Below, piece after piece: positions 34,008 to 42,561 of a stretch of 64,000 bases of DNA. Made by a program: the position numbers and the translations under genes. Below the pieces are notes generated by a model, which did not search any database, had not been told where the DNA came from, and was given only the letters and a program-made list of their open reading frames with translations. Numbering within the stretch: the stretch's first letter is position 1; every line of letters begins with the position of its first letter. The stretch comes from Vibrio furnissii CIP 102972 (GTDB lineage Bacteria; Pseudomonadota; Gammaproteobacteria; Enterobacterales; Vibrionaceae): assembly GCF_000176175.1 (NCBI RefSeq), contig NZ_ACZP01000022.1:62068-126067 (forward strand), written 5' to 3'.

Positions 34008-35459
34008 ATGGCAAACCTTTTAATCGTGACAGATCAAGCCAGTGACTGGCAGCAATACTTCCCATCCGAACAAGTAATCAGTGTCGATCAATACCTCGAT
34101 GCTGATTGGAAAGACAGTCACCGCAGTTTACAAGTGGTCAACCTGTGTCGCGATTACGACTACATGAGCACTGGCTATTACTGCTCCCTGATGGCGGAAG
34201 CTCGTGGTCACCGTGTGATTCCTCGCGTCATGGCGATCAATGACATCAACCAACCGTTTTTGCTCTCCAGCGGCTTACTCAAACTGCATAAGTTGTGCAA
34301 AGACACCGACTCGATTCACTGCAAAATTTACTTTGGCCGCACACCGGAACCCGGGTTAGAAAAATTGGCCCGCCATCTGTTTGAACAGTTTATGGTGCCG
34401 GTGATTGAGCTCAGCATGACCAAACACCAAGGCCATTGGCAAATCAGCAAGATCGCGCCGTTCTCTTTCCAGAACCTAGACGATCCAGAGCAAGATTTCT
34501 TCATTGAGTCACTGGAACAGTTCTCCACCAAAATCTGGCGTAAACCCAAACAAGAGAAAAAGTATCGCTACGACATGGCGATGTTGGTCGACGACGAGGA
34601 AAAAATGCCGCCATCCGATGCGTCGGCTTTGAAGCGTTTTCGCCGTGCAGCCAACCGTTTGGGCATGAACTTGGAAACTATTTCTCCCGACGATTTGTCC
34701 CGTTTGGGCGAATTTGATGGCCTGTTTATTCGTGCGACCACCAACATCAGCAACTTCACCTACCGTTTCGCCAAAACGGCCGAGAAGATGGGTTTGGTGG
34801 TGATGGACGATTCCGAATCGATCATGAAATGCACCAACAAAGTGTTCCTGACTGAGCTGCTGCAACGCCATAACATTCCGGCCCCACGCAGTGTGATCGT
34901 GCAGAGTTTCGATCCCAACTGGAAAGCTTACCTGATGGAACATTTAGAGTTCCCGATGGTGTTGAAGATTCCCGATGGCGCTTTCTCACGTGGCGTGGTC
35001 AAAGTTCGCAACGAACAAGAGCTGGAAAACGAAGCCAACGCACTGTTTGAAAAAAGTGCGCTGATCTTGGCGCAGGCGTTTATGCCAACCGACTTTGACT
35101 GGCGCATCGGCGTGCTGAACCACCAACCGATTTTCGCATGTAAATACATGATGAGCCGTGGCCACTGGCAGATTTACCAACACCACAGCAGCGGCCGTGT
35201 GTCTTCCGGCGGTTTTGAAACATTAGACTTGAAACAGGTGCCCAAACACGTGGTGGATGTGGCACTCAAAGCGGCCAATCTCATCGGAGGTGGGCTATAT
35301 GGTGTTGACTTAAAAGAGATTGACGGTCAAGTTTATGTTATCGAAGTCAATGATAACCCGAGCATTGACCACCATGTCGAAGACGCCTTCCTCGGCGATC
35401 TGTTGTACGACCGGGTGATGACCGAGTTTCTCCGTCGCATTCAGATGCGCGGATTCTAA
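34008..35459 (+). CDS. RimK-type ATP-grasp ligase with RLAN N-terminal domain
   Basis: This 483-residue protein has an N-terminal RLAN-like domain (MANLLIVTDQASDWQQYFP, STGYYCSLMAEARGHRVIP) and a C-terminal ATP-grasp domain. The ATP-grasp part shows PMVLKIPDGAFSRGVVKV (near residue 320), the metal-binding VYVIEVNDNPSIDHHVED (near residue 446), and the glycine-rich GGGLYGVDLKE. RimK enzymes add glutamate or other amino acids to carboxyl groups; the acceptor here is unknown. It lacks the short length (about 300) of true RimK, which modifies ribosomal protein S6. The divergent neighbour is the GNAT-peptidase fusion. A terminator follows. Confidence 0.85.
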   Translation: MANLLIVTDQASDWQQYFPSEQVISVDQYLDADWKDSHRSLQVVNLCRDYDYMSTGYYCSLMAEARGHRVIPRVMAINDINQPFLLSSGLLKLHKLCKDTDSIHCKIYFGRTPEPGLEKLARHLFEQFMVPVIELSMTKHQGHWQISKIAPFSFQNLDDPEQDFFIESLEQFSTKIWRKPKQEKKYRYDMAMLVDDEEKMPPSDASALKRFRRAANRLGMNLETISPDDLSRLGEFDGLFIRATTNISNFTYRFAKTAEKMGLVVMDDSESIMKCTNKVFLTELLQRHNIPAPRSVIVQSFDPNWKAYLMEHLEFPMVLKIPDGAFSRGVVKVRNEQELENEANALFEKSALILAQAFMPTDFDWRIGVLNHQPIFACKYMMSRGHWQIYQHHSSGRVSSGGFETLDLKQVPKHVVDVALKAANLIGGGLYGVDLKEIDGQVYVIEVNDNPSIDHHVEDAFLGDLLYDRVMTEFLRRIQMRGF

Positions 35460-35462
35460 ACT

Positions 35463-35489
35463 GAAAGCCAGGGTAACCCCTGGCTTTTT
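35463..35489 (+). terminator. Terminator after the RimK-type ligase
   Basis: AAAGCCAGGG and CCCTGGCTTT form a near-perfect stem with a short loop, followed by T residues and ending before the ribosome binding site of the next gene. Confidence 0.88.
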
Positions 35490-35506
35490 CGCATAAGAGG
35501 ATTGTT

Positions 35507-36448
35507 ATGGATTTTCTCATTGACCACTGGCGTTTTAGTGACGATCAGGCAACGCAACCTGAAGGGTCACCGCAACACATTGAAGCCGGTCACTGGTATC
35601 ACTGCCAACGCGATGCTGCGGGCGTTCGAGACTGGTTGATCGCCAATACCATTCCCGCCTCCATCGTCGACAGCTTACTGGCTGAGGATACCCGTCCGCT
35701 GTTTGAACAGTATGACGAACAAAACTTTTTGCTGATTCTGCGTGGCGTCAATCTAAACGACAACTCCGACCCAGCCGATATGCTCAGCGTGCGCATTCTG
35801 TACTACAACGGTGCGTTGATTTCGAGCCGGAAGATTCCCTCCAAAACCATCAATACCTTGCGCAATGCCTTGCTCGACGGCAATGGCGCCAAGAGCTTGG
35901 CGGAATTGGTGCTGGGCATCATCGATGGCTTAAACCGCAACATCGATTACTACCTCGATTTGGTCGAAGACAAAATCAGCGCCTTTGATGATGAAGTCGA
36001 ACTGAGCGAAGAGCTGATGGACACCCACAAAGCGCTGCTGAAAATCAAACGCTTCATTAAGCCGCAGCAATACGCCATCGACGATTACCTCAACTCCAGC
36101 GTGCCACTGGCGGGCAGTAAGCACCTGCGCTTGCGCCACAGCGTCAACACCATCACGCGCATCAACGAAACACTGGATTTCTACCTCAGCGAACTGGAAA
36201 TCATCAAAGGCGAACTGCGTCAGTACCACGCTGAGAAGATGAACCAGAACACCTATTTGTTCTCGGTTATCGCGGCGATTTTCCTGCCCACCAGCTTTTT
36301 AACCGGCCTGCTTGGTGTTAACGTGGGAGGCATTCCCGGCACTGAATCCCCACTGGCCTTTGGCTTCTTCTGTGCCGGCTTGGTGGCAATTTTTGCGCTG
36401 GAGTTCTGGATTCTGCGTCGTTTGCAGTTTTTCAGCAATCAGCCTTAA
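35507..36448 (+). CDS. zntB: CorA-family transporter, ZntB-like
   Basis: This 313-residue protein has a long cytoplasmic domain followed by two C-terminal transmembrane helices (FSVIAAIFLPTSFLTGLLGV and AFGFFCAGLVAIFALEFWIL). The family selectivity motif between them reads LLGVNVGGIPG, a GVN variant of the GMN motif found in CorA; ZntB proteins deviate in this way. ZntB moves zinc, and recent work on E. coli ZntB describes uptake coupled to protons. Length is close to E. coli ZntB (327). It lies 47 bases after the RimK-type ligase, separated by a terminator; a functional link is unproven. Confidence 0.85.
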   Translation: MDFLIDHWRFSDDQATQPEGSPQHIEAGHWYHCQRDAAGVRDWLIANTIPASIVDSLLAEDTRPLFEQYDEQNFLLILRGVNLNDNSDPADMLSVRILYYNGALISSRKIPSKTINTLRNALLDGNGAKSLAELVLGIIDGLNRNIDYYLDLVEDKISAFDDEVELSEELMDTHKALLKIKRFIKPQQYAIDDYLNSSVPLAGSKHLRLRHSVNTITRINETLDFYLSELEIIKGELRQYHAEKMNQNTYLFSVIAAIFLPTSFLTGLLGVNVGGIPGTESPLAFGFFCAGLVAIFALEFWILRRLQFFSNQP

Positions 36449-36560
36449 CCCCCGTTTCGCTCGGGCTGCAGCATGATGTCACGCATGATCGCATGGCGCG
36501 TAGCCCGAACCCACTTTCTCGTCGAACTGCTCGACGTTCAACCGGAGTCATGGAGACACT

Positions 36561-37112
36561 ATGTACATTTTCGGCTACGGAAGCCTGATGAATTCTGCAT
36601 CCCGACAACTGACCGGCAACACCGGGCGTGCGCTGCCCGCCACGGTGCATGGCTTGGTACGGTATTGGGGGAAAATCGATGATAGCTACGTCATTTCACC
36701 GCTGGTCGTCAATCCGGGCGATGGCCAAGTGAACGGCGTATTGCTGGAGATTGATGAGGCAGCCTTGGCGGAATTTGATCGCCGCGAACGCGGGTATCAG
36801 CGCATTGCGTTGACCGCAGAACAAATCGAAACCGATGCCGAGTTTGACGCGAGCCAAGCGATTTGGGTGTACGTCACCGCGCAGCATCAACCGCCGTGTG
36901 AACGTAGCCCGATAGTACAAACCTACGTGGACACCGTCTTGGCGGGCTGCTTGGAAGTTTCTGAAGCGTTTGCGCGTCATTTTGTGGAGCACACCATTGG
37001 CTGGCAGCACCCCTTGGAAAATGATCGCCATGCGCCCAAATATGGCAATTTAGCCGGCGTGACCCCAGCGCATCAATCGGTGATCGACGCACTGATAGCA
37101 CACGTGCGTTAA
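36561..37112 (+). CDS. Gamma-glutamylcyclotransferase-family protein
   Basis: This 183-residue protein has the GGCT fold opening MYIFGYGSLMNSASR, the YGSL motif that binds the substrate loop. A probable catalytic glutamate lies in LAEFDRRERGYQRI (near residue 75). Enzymes of this family release 5-oxoproline from gamma-glutamyl amines or peptides. The ATG at 36561 has a GGAG site eight bases upstream. The 3' end overlaps the convergent tRNA-binding-domain gene by four bases. Its place two genes after a RimK-type amino-acid ligase is notable but could be chance. Confidence 0.85.
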   Translation: MYIFGYGSLMNSASRQLTGNTGRALPATVHGLVRYWGKIDDSYVISPLVVNPGDGQVNGVLLEIDEAALAEFDRRERGYQRIALTAEQIETDAEFDASQAIWVYVTAQHQPPCERSPIVQTYVDTVLAGCLEVSEAFARHFVEHTIGWQHPLENDRHAPKYGNLAGVTPAHQSVIDALIAHVR

Positions 37113-37453
37113 ACAATCCGAACCCCTGAGGCAATCGGGCGCTCGGGGGTTAACAACACACTCTCTTCCCCATCAACCGTTTCGGCGCACAGCAACATAC
37201 ATTCCGACAACTCACCGCGCATGGTGACCGGTTCAAGATTACACAGCACGACCACTTGACGGTTCATCAGCTCATCGGCCTGATAATATGGCACCAAACT
37301 GGTGACCGTTTGCAGCGTCTGTTCCCCCACTTCGATTTGCACGATGTAAAGCTTATCGGCGTTCTCGTGGCGTTTCACCGCACGAATGATGCCAACGCGT
37401 AAATCAAGTTTGGCAAACGCGTCATAACCGACGGTGTGAAAGGTTGAGTCCAT
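37109..37453 (-). CDS. tRNA-binding domain protein (YgjH-like)
   Basis: This 114-residue protein consists of one EMAP/Arc1p-type OB-fold tRNA-binding domain. It has the typical FAKLDLRVGIIRAVKRHENADKLYIVQIEVG (near residue 14) and the C-terminal RGELSECMLLCAE segment. Such stand-alone domains (YgjH, CsaA) bind tRNA; their cellular role is not settled. The gene is minus strand and its stop lies within the last codons of the convergent GGCT gene. It is probably a single-gene unit. Confidence 0.85.
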   Translation of the reverse strand: MDSTFHTVGYDAFAKLDLRVGIIRAVKRHENADKLYIVQIEVGEQTLQTVTSLVPYYQADELMNRQVVVLCNLEPVTMRGELSECMLLCAETVDGEESVLLTPERPIASGVRIV

Positions 37454-37556
37454 GGCTGAGTTCCGAAAGTGAATAATCGCTCACACTAGCAAGCCCTTGC
37501 GAAAGTACAAGTCACATTGAGCGGAATTATGAACACTCGCACGTCATTCACGTGAC

Positions 37557-37587
37557 AAAAAAATGCCCTCGTCACATGGCGAGGGCA
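37557..37587 (-). terminator. Terminator after galM
   Basis: On the minus strand, TGCCCTCG and CGAGGGCA pair around an 8-base loop and are followed by seven T, 20 bases after the galM stop. Confidence 0.9.
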
Positions 37588-37609
37588 AACATCGCTTCAC
37601 CGTGAAACG

Positions 37610-38680
37610 TTACAGTTTCTCCCCCATCAGTTGAAACTGATACACGGTTGAGTAAGCGTATTCTTGTTCAGGAAGCAGCATGCAGCTCGCCTGTTGCCAT
37701 TCTGGATGGTTGGGTGAATCGGGCAGGAATTGAGTTTCCAACGCCAGTCCTTGATAGTTCTGATAGACCGAACCGTGACGCCCCGGATTCCCTTGTAGCC
37801 AGTTGCCACTATACAGTTGCAGCGCGGGCTTGTCGGTGTAGACGTGCAGAGTGACCAATTCATCATCGGAGATGAGCGTCGCCGCACAGGCGCCGTGGCG
37901 ACAGGCGTCGTTGAGCCAATAGCTGTGATCGTAACCGTTGGCCGGCACTTGCTGCTCATCAAGCATCAGATCCTGACCGACAGGTTTAATGCGGCGAAAA
38001 TCGAACCCGGTGTCGGTAACGCTGTACAACTCGCCAAGCGGAATCGCCGTTTCATCCGTCGGCAAATAATCATCGGCGTTGATTTGTAGTTTATGGTGCA
38101 GCACGCTCGCGCCAGAATCGGCGCCCATGAGGTTAAAGTAACCGTGGTTGGTTAAGTTCACAGGCGTTGCTTTGTCGGTGACCGCGTGATAACTGATGCA
38201 GACTTCATTGTTGTCCGTCAGTTCATAGGTCACGGATGCCTCGACATGGCCCGGAAAGCCCTGCTCGCCATCCGCTGAGACGATTGAAAATACCGCTTGA
38301 TTCTCGGTGTGACGGGTCAATGTCCAACGGCGATGACTCCAGCCCGGCTGTCCACCGTGCAGGCAGTTTTCACCCTGACTCGCCGTCACGTGCACGGTTT
38401 GACCTTGGTATTGATATTGCGCTTTGGCAATGCGGTTGGCATAACGCCCCACCGTGGCACCAAAAAAGCAGCCTTGCGCTTCAAACGCGGCCATGGTGTC
38501 GACACCAAGCAGCACTTCACGTACTTCGTTTTCCAGCGGCAACTGACAACTCAACCACGTCGCACCGATATCCATCAGCACAATGCGCATGCCATGACGG
38601 TTGGTCAGTTCAACCAACGTCGCCACGTTTCCGTCTTGAAACGGTTCGCGAGTCATCGACTCAAACAACGGACTAACCAC
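37610..38680 (-). CDS. galM: Aldose 1-epimerase (galactose mutarotase)
   Basis: This 356-residue GalM has the conserved NRIAKAQYQYQGQTV and GENCLHGGQPGWSHR near residues 75-105. Its catalytic histidine region is PVNLTNHGYFNLMG and its glutamate lies in YQGLALETQFLPDSPN. It interconverts alpha and beta anomers of galactose or glucose. I chose the GTG at 38680 because a perfect GGAGG lies six bases upstream; the ATG at 38704 contains that site inside its coding sequence, and an ATG at 38656 is also possible. No galETK genes are adjacent. A GalR/LacI-type operator occurs about 155 bases upstream. Confidence 0.9.
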   Translation of the reverse strand: MVSPLFESMTREPFQDGNVATLVELTNRHGMRIVLMDIGATWLSCQLPLENEVREVLLGVDTMAAFEAQGCFFGATVGRYANRIAKAQYQYQGQTVHVTASQGENCLHGGQPGWSHRRWTLTRHTENQAVFSIVSADGEQGFPGHVEASVTYELTDNNEVCISYHAVTDKATPVNLTNHGYFNLMGADSGASVLHHKLQINADDYLPTDETAIPLGELYSVTDTGFDFRRIKPVGQDLMLDEQQVPANGYDHSYWLNDACRHGACAATLISDDELVTLHVYTDKPALQLYSGNWLQGNPGRHGSVYQNYQGLALETQFLPDSPNHPEWQQASCMLLPEQEYAYSTVYQFQLMGEKL

Positions 38681-39040
38681 CCAACACCTCCGTTGCCGTG
38701 CCATTCGATTTCACGGCACATCGCCATCCAGTAAATACTTTTTTCATGTCATTCATTCTCTACATCGACATCAATGAATGGATGGCAGTGTAGCAACCGA
38801 CCCCAACGGCATACTGTGATTGAATTGGCATTAATGGAAACGTTTACACAATCAGCCATCTTGTCCATTGTTTATGGACAGTCCCTCACCTCAACGATAT
38901 CGATTCACATCATTGTTGCGTTTGATTCATCATCGTTACGTCACAAACCTGCTGTATTTTCTTACAACTTTTTCGTTGAGCTCGATGCTATCTCTCCCTA
39001 CATTGCGGGCGGAAGACGGGCGACAAACAAGCAGGATGAG
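38681..39040. other. galM-chrA intergenic region
   Basis: This 360-base stretch separates divergent galM and chrA. It holds a GalR-like operator (38834-38849) and an inverted repeat CATTCATT/AATGAATG (38750-38757 and 38773-38780). The chrA reading frame stays open back to 38774, but that part is AT-rich, lacks the ChrA-family N-terminus, and contains the operator, so I treat it as non-coding. Confidence 0.6.
38834..38849. promoter_or_regulatory. GalR/LacI-family operator
   Basis: Read on the minus strand, GTGTAAACGTTTCCAT matches 14 of 16 positions of the E. coli galactose operator GTGTAAACGATTCCAC and has the central CG of LacI-family sites. It lies upstream of galM, which fits control by a galactose repressor. 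Confidence 0.7.
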
Positions 39041-40201
39041 ATGGTCAACATATTCAGAATCTTCTTTACGTTGGGGTGGGCCTGCTTTGGCGGACCGGCA
39101 GCGCACATCGGGTATTTCAGACAAACATTCGTGCACAAGCATCGCTGGTTGAGTGATGAAGAGTACGCACAAATTGTCGCGCTGAGCCAGTTTTTGCCCG
39201 GCCCGGGGTCAAGCCAAGTTGGCTTTGCGATTGGCTACCGACAAAGGGGGCTAGGCGGTGCCTGCGCTGCTTTTCTCGGTTTTACATTACCATCAGTACT
39301 GCTGATGTTGCTTGTGGCGATGGTCAGCAGCCAATTGCTCGAACAACCGCTATTTTTGCACATCGTGCATGGCCTGAAGTTGCTGGCTGTGCTGGTCGTG
39401 GCCGATGCGGCTTGGGGCATGTATCACAACTTTTGCCGTCAAAAGCTGACAGTGATGCTCTGCTTTCTGACCGCCATTGCATTACTCTGCCTGCCCACCC
39501 TGTCGACGCAAATGCTGGTGCTGCTGGTCGCCGCTCTCGTGGGTGCCGTGCGCTTGAAAGCGACACCACCCGCAGCGAACTCAGACAGGATAAAATACAA
39601 CGGGGCTTTCTTCGCTTGGCAGCCGCTGAGTCTTTTTGTCGCCCTCTTGGTTAGCTTGCCACTGCTGGCCGCTTATGCTCCGCTATTGAGTCTATTCAAC
39701 CATTTTTATCAAGCGGGCAGTTTGGTGTTTGGTGGTGGCCATGTCGTGCTACCGTTATTGCAAAACTCACTCGGCGCCCAACTCACGACCGATACCTTTC
39801 TGACGGGATACGCCGCAGCGCAAGCTGTGCCTGGCCCCATGTTTACACTCGCGACCTACCTCGGTTACGCACTCGCTCCTGATTTCCCGGTCAGTGCTGC
39901 ACTGCTCGCCACGCTGGCAATTTTCCTACCGGGATTCTTGTTGTTACTGGCGGTCTTGAAGCAGTGGCGCGCGCTCGCAGCAATACCAGCGGTTCATGGC
40001 GCGCTGGCGGGCGTGAATGCGTCGGTGGTCGGGCTGCTCGTGGCAGCGCTATACCAACCGGTGTTTGTGAGCGCAGTCAATCAGCCCTTAGACATCGCTT
40101 GTCTTTTGTTGGGGTTCGTGTTGCTCAAAATACTGCGTCTGCCCATTTTACTGATGGTGGTTTATTTCGCCGCAGCGGGTGTGTGCTTGGGGTTCATCTA
40201 G
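39041..40201 (+). CDS. chrA: Chromate transporter ChrA
   Basis: This 386-residue membrane protein is a long-chain CHR-family transporter with two related halves. The N-terminal half has FTLGWACFGGPAAHIGYFR and LSQFLPGPGSSQVGFAIGYRQ; the C-terminal half repeats the theme in YQAGSLVFGGGHVVLPLLQ and GYAAAQAVPGPMFTLATYLG. It exports chromate using the proton gradient in characterised members. I chose the ATG at 39041 (MVNIFRIFFTLGW) with AGGATGAG just upstream; the frame extends to 38774 but that extension is not family-like. It is convergent with nothing and lies about 100 bases before the HD-GYP gene on the same strand. Confidence 0.9.
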   Translation: MVNIFRIFFTLGWACFGGPAAHIGYFRQTFVHKHRWLSDEEYAQIVALSQFLPGPGSSQVGFAIGYRQRGLGGACAAFLGFTLPSVLLMLLVAMVSSQLLEQPLFLHIVHGLKLLAVLVVADAAWGMYHNFCRQKLTVMLCFLTAIALLCLPTLSTQMLVLLVAALVGAVRLKATPPAANSDRIKYNGAFFAWQPLSLFVALLVSLPLLAAYAPLLSLFNHFYQAGSLVFGGGHVVLPLLQNSLGAQLTTDTFLTGYAAAQAVPGPMFTLATYLGYALAPDFPVSAALLATLAIFLPGFLLLLAVLKQWRALAAIPAVHGALAGVNASVVGLLVAALYQPVFVSAVNQPLDIACLLLGFVLLKILRLPILLMVVYFAAAGVCLGFI

Positions 40202-40303
40202 ATCAAGATTTGGTTGGATTTGTTGGCGATCCGTTGGTGGTTTCTCTTGGCAATGACCTAAACTTAAGTTCGGGGTAAGCACCGTGAGCAAGGAGGCGCC
40301 GAC

Positions 40304-41461
40304 ATGAATACCCACAGCAAATCAGGTGAACACAGTTTCTTTCCCACTGCGGGCACATTGAATAATCAGTTGGCCGATATTCATCATCGATTGTTGGTGA
40401 CCGAACCCAACATCGACCGCATCTCATTTGCGCTCTATGATCATGAACATGATTTGCTCAAAACATACGCCGACAGTACGTTTCATGGCTTTGAACTGAT
40501 GCATTACGAGTTTCCGCTCAGCGAATTACCCGCGCTCAAACTCTGCGCTCAATCCGGTGAGTGCCGCTATGTGAACGATATTCCCTTAGAGCTGAAACCC
40601 ACTTACCCGCACACAAAATGGTTAATTGAACAAGGTTTTCGCTCATCGTTAGCCATTCCGGTTTATCACGAGAAAGCCTTCATTGGATTTTTATTTCTCA
40701 ATTCCTGTCAACGGGAATTTTTCAATGAAATCAAAGCATCCAGCTTAAAACCTTACATTGAAATTTTGCGTTTTGTCGTTTCATCCGAATACGATCTGGT
40801 CCATACGCTGCTGGATTCGGCCAACCACCTTAACGCAAACTCTCCTGAGCATTTAAAAGAGTCACGTGAGCATCGTGAACGCATCAGCCGATTTGCAAAA
40901 GTGATTGCCGTGGAAGTGGCACCGATCTATCAGCTCGACGATGAAACCATCGAGAACATCAGCCAATTTTCACGCTGTCACGACATCGGCAAGCTGTCCG
41001 TGCCAACGAGCGTGCTGACCAAGCCCAGTCATTTGGAAGAGGACGAACGAGCGCAACTCAACGGCCATGTGGAAAAGGGCGTCGAGATCATCAATCACAT
41101 CATTGACGACATGGGGGCGCCCAACCATCCGTGCGTGTCCGTCTTAAAAGAAATCGTGGCTTACCATCACGAATTTCTCGATGGCAGTGGCTATCCGTAT
41201 GACTTGACGCAAGATGACATCCCGGTGTCCGCTCGCATCATTTCGGTTGCCAACGTGTTTGATGCGCTAACTAGCCATCGCCCTTATAAACAAGCGTGGT
41301 CAGTGCCATTTGCGTTACTGGAATTGGAGAAAATGGTGTTGTCTGGCAAGCTCGATAAACACTGCGTCAATGCGCTGCGTTACCACCAAGAATTTCTGAA
41401 GAAAGTGATTGAAGCCTATCCTGAGCCAGACCCCAAAGATAGGCTAGATACACATCACTGA
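40304..41461 (+). CDS. GAF/HD-GYP domain protein, probable c-di-GMP phosphodiesterase
   Basis: This 385-residue protein has an N-terminal GAF-like sensor domain (about residues 20-160) and a C-terminal HD-GYP domain. Metal and catalytic motifs are present: HDIGKLSVP (226-234), NGHVEKG (His255), YHHEFLDGSGYP (287-298). The DGSGYP segment is the defining GYP signature, so cleavage of cyclic di-GMP to pGpG or GMP is likely. No transmembrane helices are seen. The ATG follows AAGGAGG at ideal spacing. It ends 34 bases from the convergent end of the Tad pilus locus, so it may influence surface attachment; that link is inferred. Confidence 0.88.
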   Translation: MNTHSKSGEHSFFPTAGTLNNQLADIHHRLLVTEPNIDRISFALYDHEHDLLKTYADSTFHGFELMHYEFPLSELPALKLCAQSGECRYVNDIPLELKPTYPHTKWLIEQGFRSSLAIPVYHEKAFIGFLFLNSCQREFFNEIKASSLKPYIEILRFVVSSEYDLVHTLLDSANHLNANSPEHLKESREHRERISRFAKVIAVEVAPIYQLDDETIENISQFSRCHDIGKLSVPTSVLTKPSHLEEDERAQLNGHVEKGVEIINHIIDDMGAPNHPCVSVLKEIVAYHHEFLDGSGYPYDLTQDDIPVSARIISVANVFDALTSHRPYKQAWSVPFALLELEKMVLSGKLDKHCVNALRYHQEFLKKVIEAYPEPDPKDRLDTHH

Positions 41462-41495
41462 CCTCGCCTCTCGGCCTTGCTATCTGGCCATGCCA

Positions 41496-42554
41496 TCACT
41501 GCGTTGTGACTGTCGTTACTGCAGCAGCGCCTGAATTTGCAGCAGAGCCTGAATTGGCGCCTGAGGTGTTGGCGCGAACTTCCAACAGTGCACGCTCCAA
41601 GTTTTCATTTGCCACTTTGTAGTAAGAGGGTTTCTTGTCAATCGCTTGTTGCAAGTACGGAATCGCTTTCTCCGGCTTGCCCTGCAACATCAAGAAATAG
41701 CCCACGTTGTTTAACGCTTCGGGCGCATCCATAAAGCGCATAAACACATTCAATGCCCGCTGTTCTTCGCCGGTAGCGAGGTAAATTAAGGCGAGGTTGT
41801 TCTGCGCCCGTTCATTGGTTTTGTCTTGCTCTAACGCTGCCACGGTGTAGCGCTTGGCGTTGTCGTACTCGCCACTCATGTAATAAGAGTACCCCATGTT
41901 CATCAGGGCCTTGCTTGACTTCGGTTCAATTTTCAAAGCGTGTTGATAAAACGCTTTGGCAACGTGATGTTTGGCTTTCATATCATACAAAATCCCCAAG
42001 CCCATATACGCCAGCGCGGGCGATTGATTATCACTGCTGAGCTGTTCAATCGCGGTGATCGAGACACTGTTGAGCGCTAATTTCTCACGGCTGGCCAAAC
42101 GCAGTTGGTCTGCATTAATCGCACGAATAAAGTAACTTTCCCCCTGCTCAACATCCCCTTGTTTGGTGTAGTTAGACCCCAGTTGTTGCAACACTTTGAT
42201 GTTGTTCGGGTTGGCATCTAAAGCCAGAAGATACGCTTTTTCCGACAGTTCCAGATTGCCCCGCGATTGATGAATACGCCCAATGGTGTACAAGGTTTTG
42301 TCGCGATATTGCGCATCAGGAAAATCCAACGAACGAATGTACTCATATAGCGCCAAGTCAGTGTTGTTACCTTTTAATGCGTAATCACCGCGTTTAATCG
42401 CCTCCACTTCAGTCAACGGCGCAGCGTCAGAGTTAAACGTTTCAACCGGACGACCATCATAAAGTTCATTTTCGAAAGGTTTGGGTTGATCGGTTTGACT
42501 GGCACAACCGCCCAACGTGATCAGCATCAGCAACGTCGCGTAACGTCTTCTCAT
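41496..42554 (-). CDS. tadD: TadD-like TPR lipoprotein of the Tad locus
   Basis: This 352-residue lipoprotein has a signal peptide with lipobox ending at Cys17 (MRRRYATLLMLITLGGCAS) and at least six tetratricopeptide repeats. Examples are NNIKVLQQLGSNYTKQGDVEQGESYF, SKALMNMGYSYYMSGEYDNAKRY and ERAQNNLALIYLATGEEQRALNVF. The C-terminal tail is rich in Ala, Ser, Gly and Asn. TadD proteins act as outer-membrane assembly factors of Flp pili. It is the last gene of the tad operon, directly after tadC. It is longer than the usual 200-260 residues for TadD because of the additional repeats. Confidence 0.85.
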   Translation of the reverse strand: MRRRYATLLMLITLGGCASQTDQPKPFENELYDGRPVETFNSDAAPLTEVEAIKRGDYALKGNNTDLALYEYIRSLDFPDAQYRDKTLYTIGRIHQSRGNLELSEKAYLLALDANPNNIKVLQQLGSNYTKQGDVEQGESYFIRAINADQLRLASREKLALNSVSITAIEQLSSDNQSPALAYMGLGILYDMKAKHHVAKAFYQHALKIEPKSSKALMNMGYSYYMSGEYDNAKRYTVAALEQDKTNERAQNNLALIYLATGEEQRALNVFMRFMDAPEALNNVGYFLMLQGKPEKAIPYLQQAIDKKPSYYKVANENLERALLEVRANTSGANSGSAANSGAAAVTTVTTQ

Positions 42555-42561
42555 AAATACC

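Noticed and set aside
34008..35459. Assignment of the ATP-grasp ligase as RimK, the S6 modification enzyme
   Set aside because: It is about 180 residues longer, with a separate RLAN-type N-terminal domain, so it is a different subgroup.
38774..39040. N-terminal extension of ChrA from the upstream ATG at 38774
   Set aside because: The added 89 residues do not look like the CHR family, the stretch contains a GalR-like operator, and a good ribosome site precedes the ATG at 39041.
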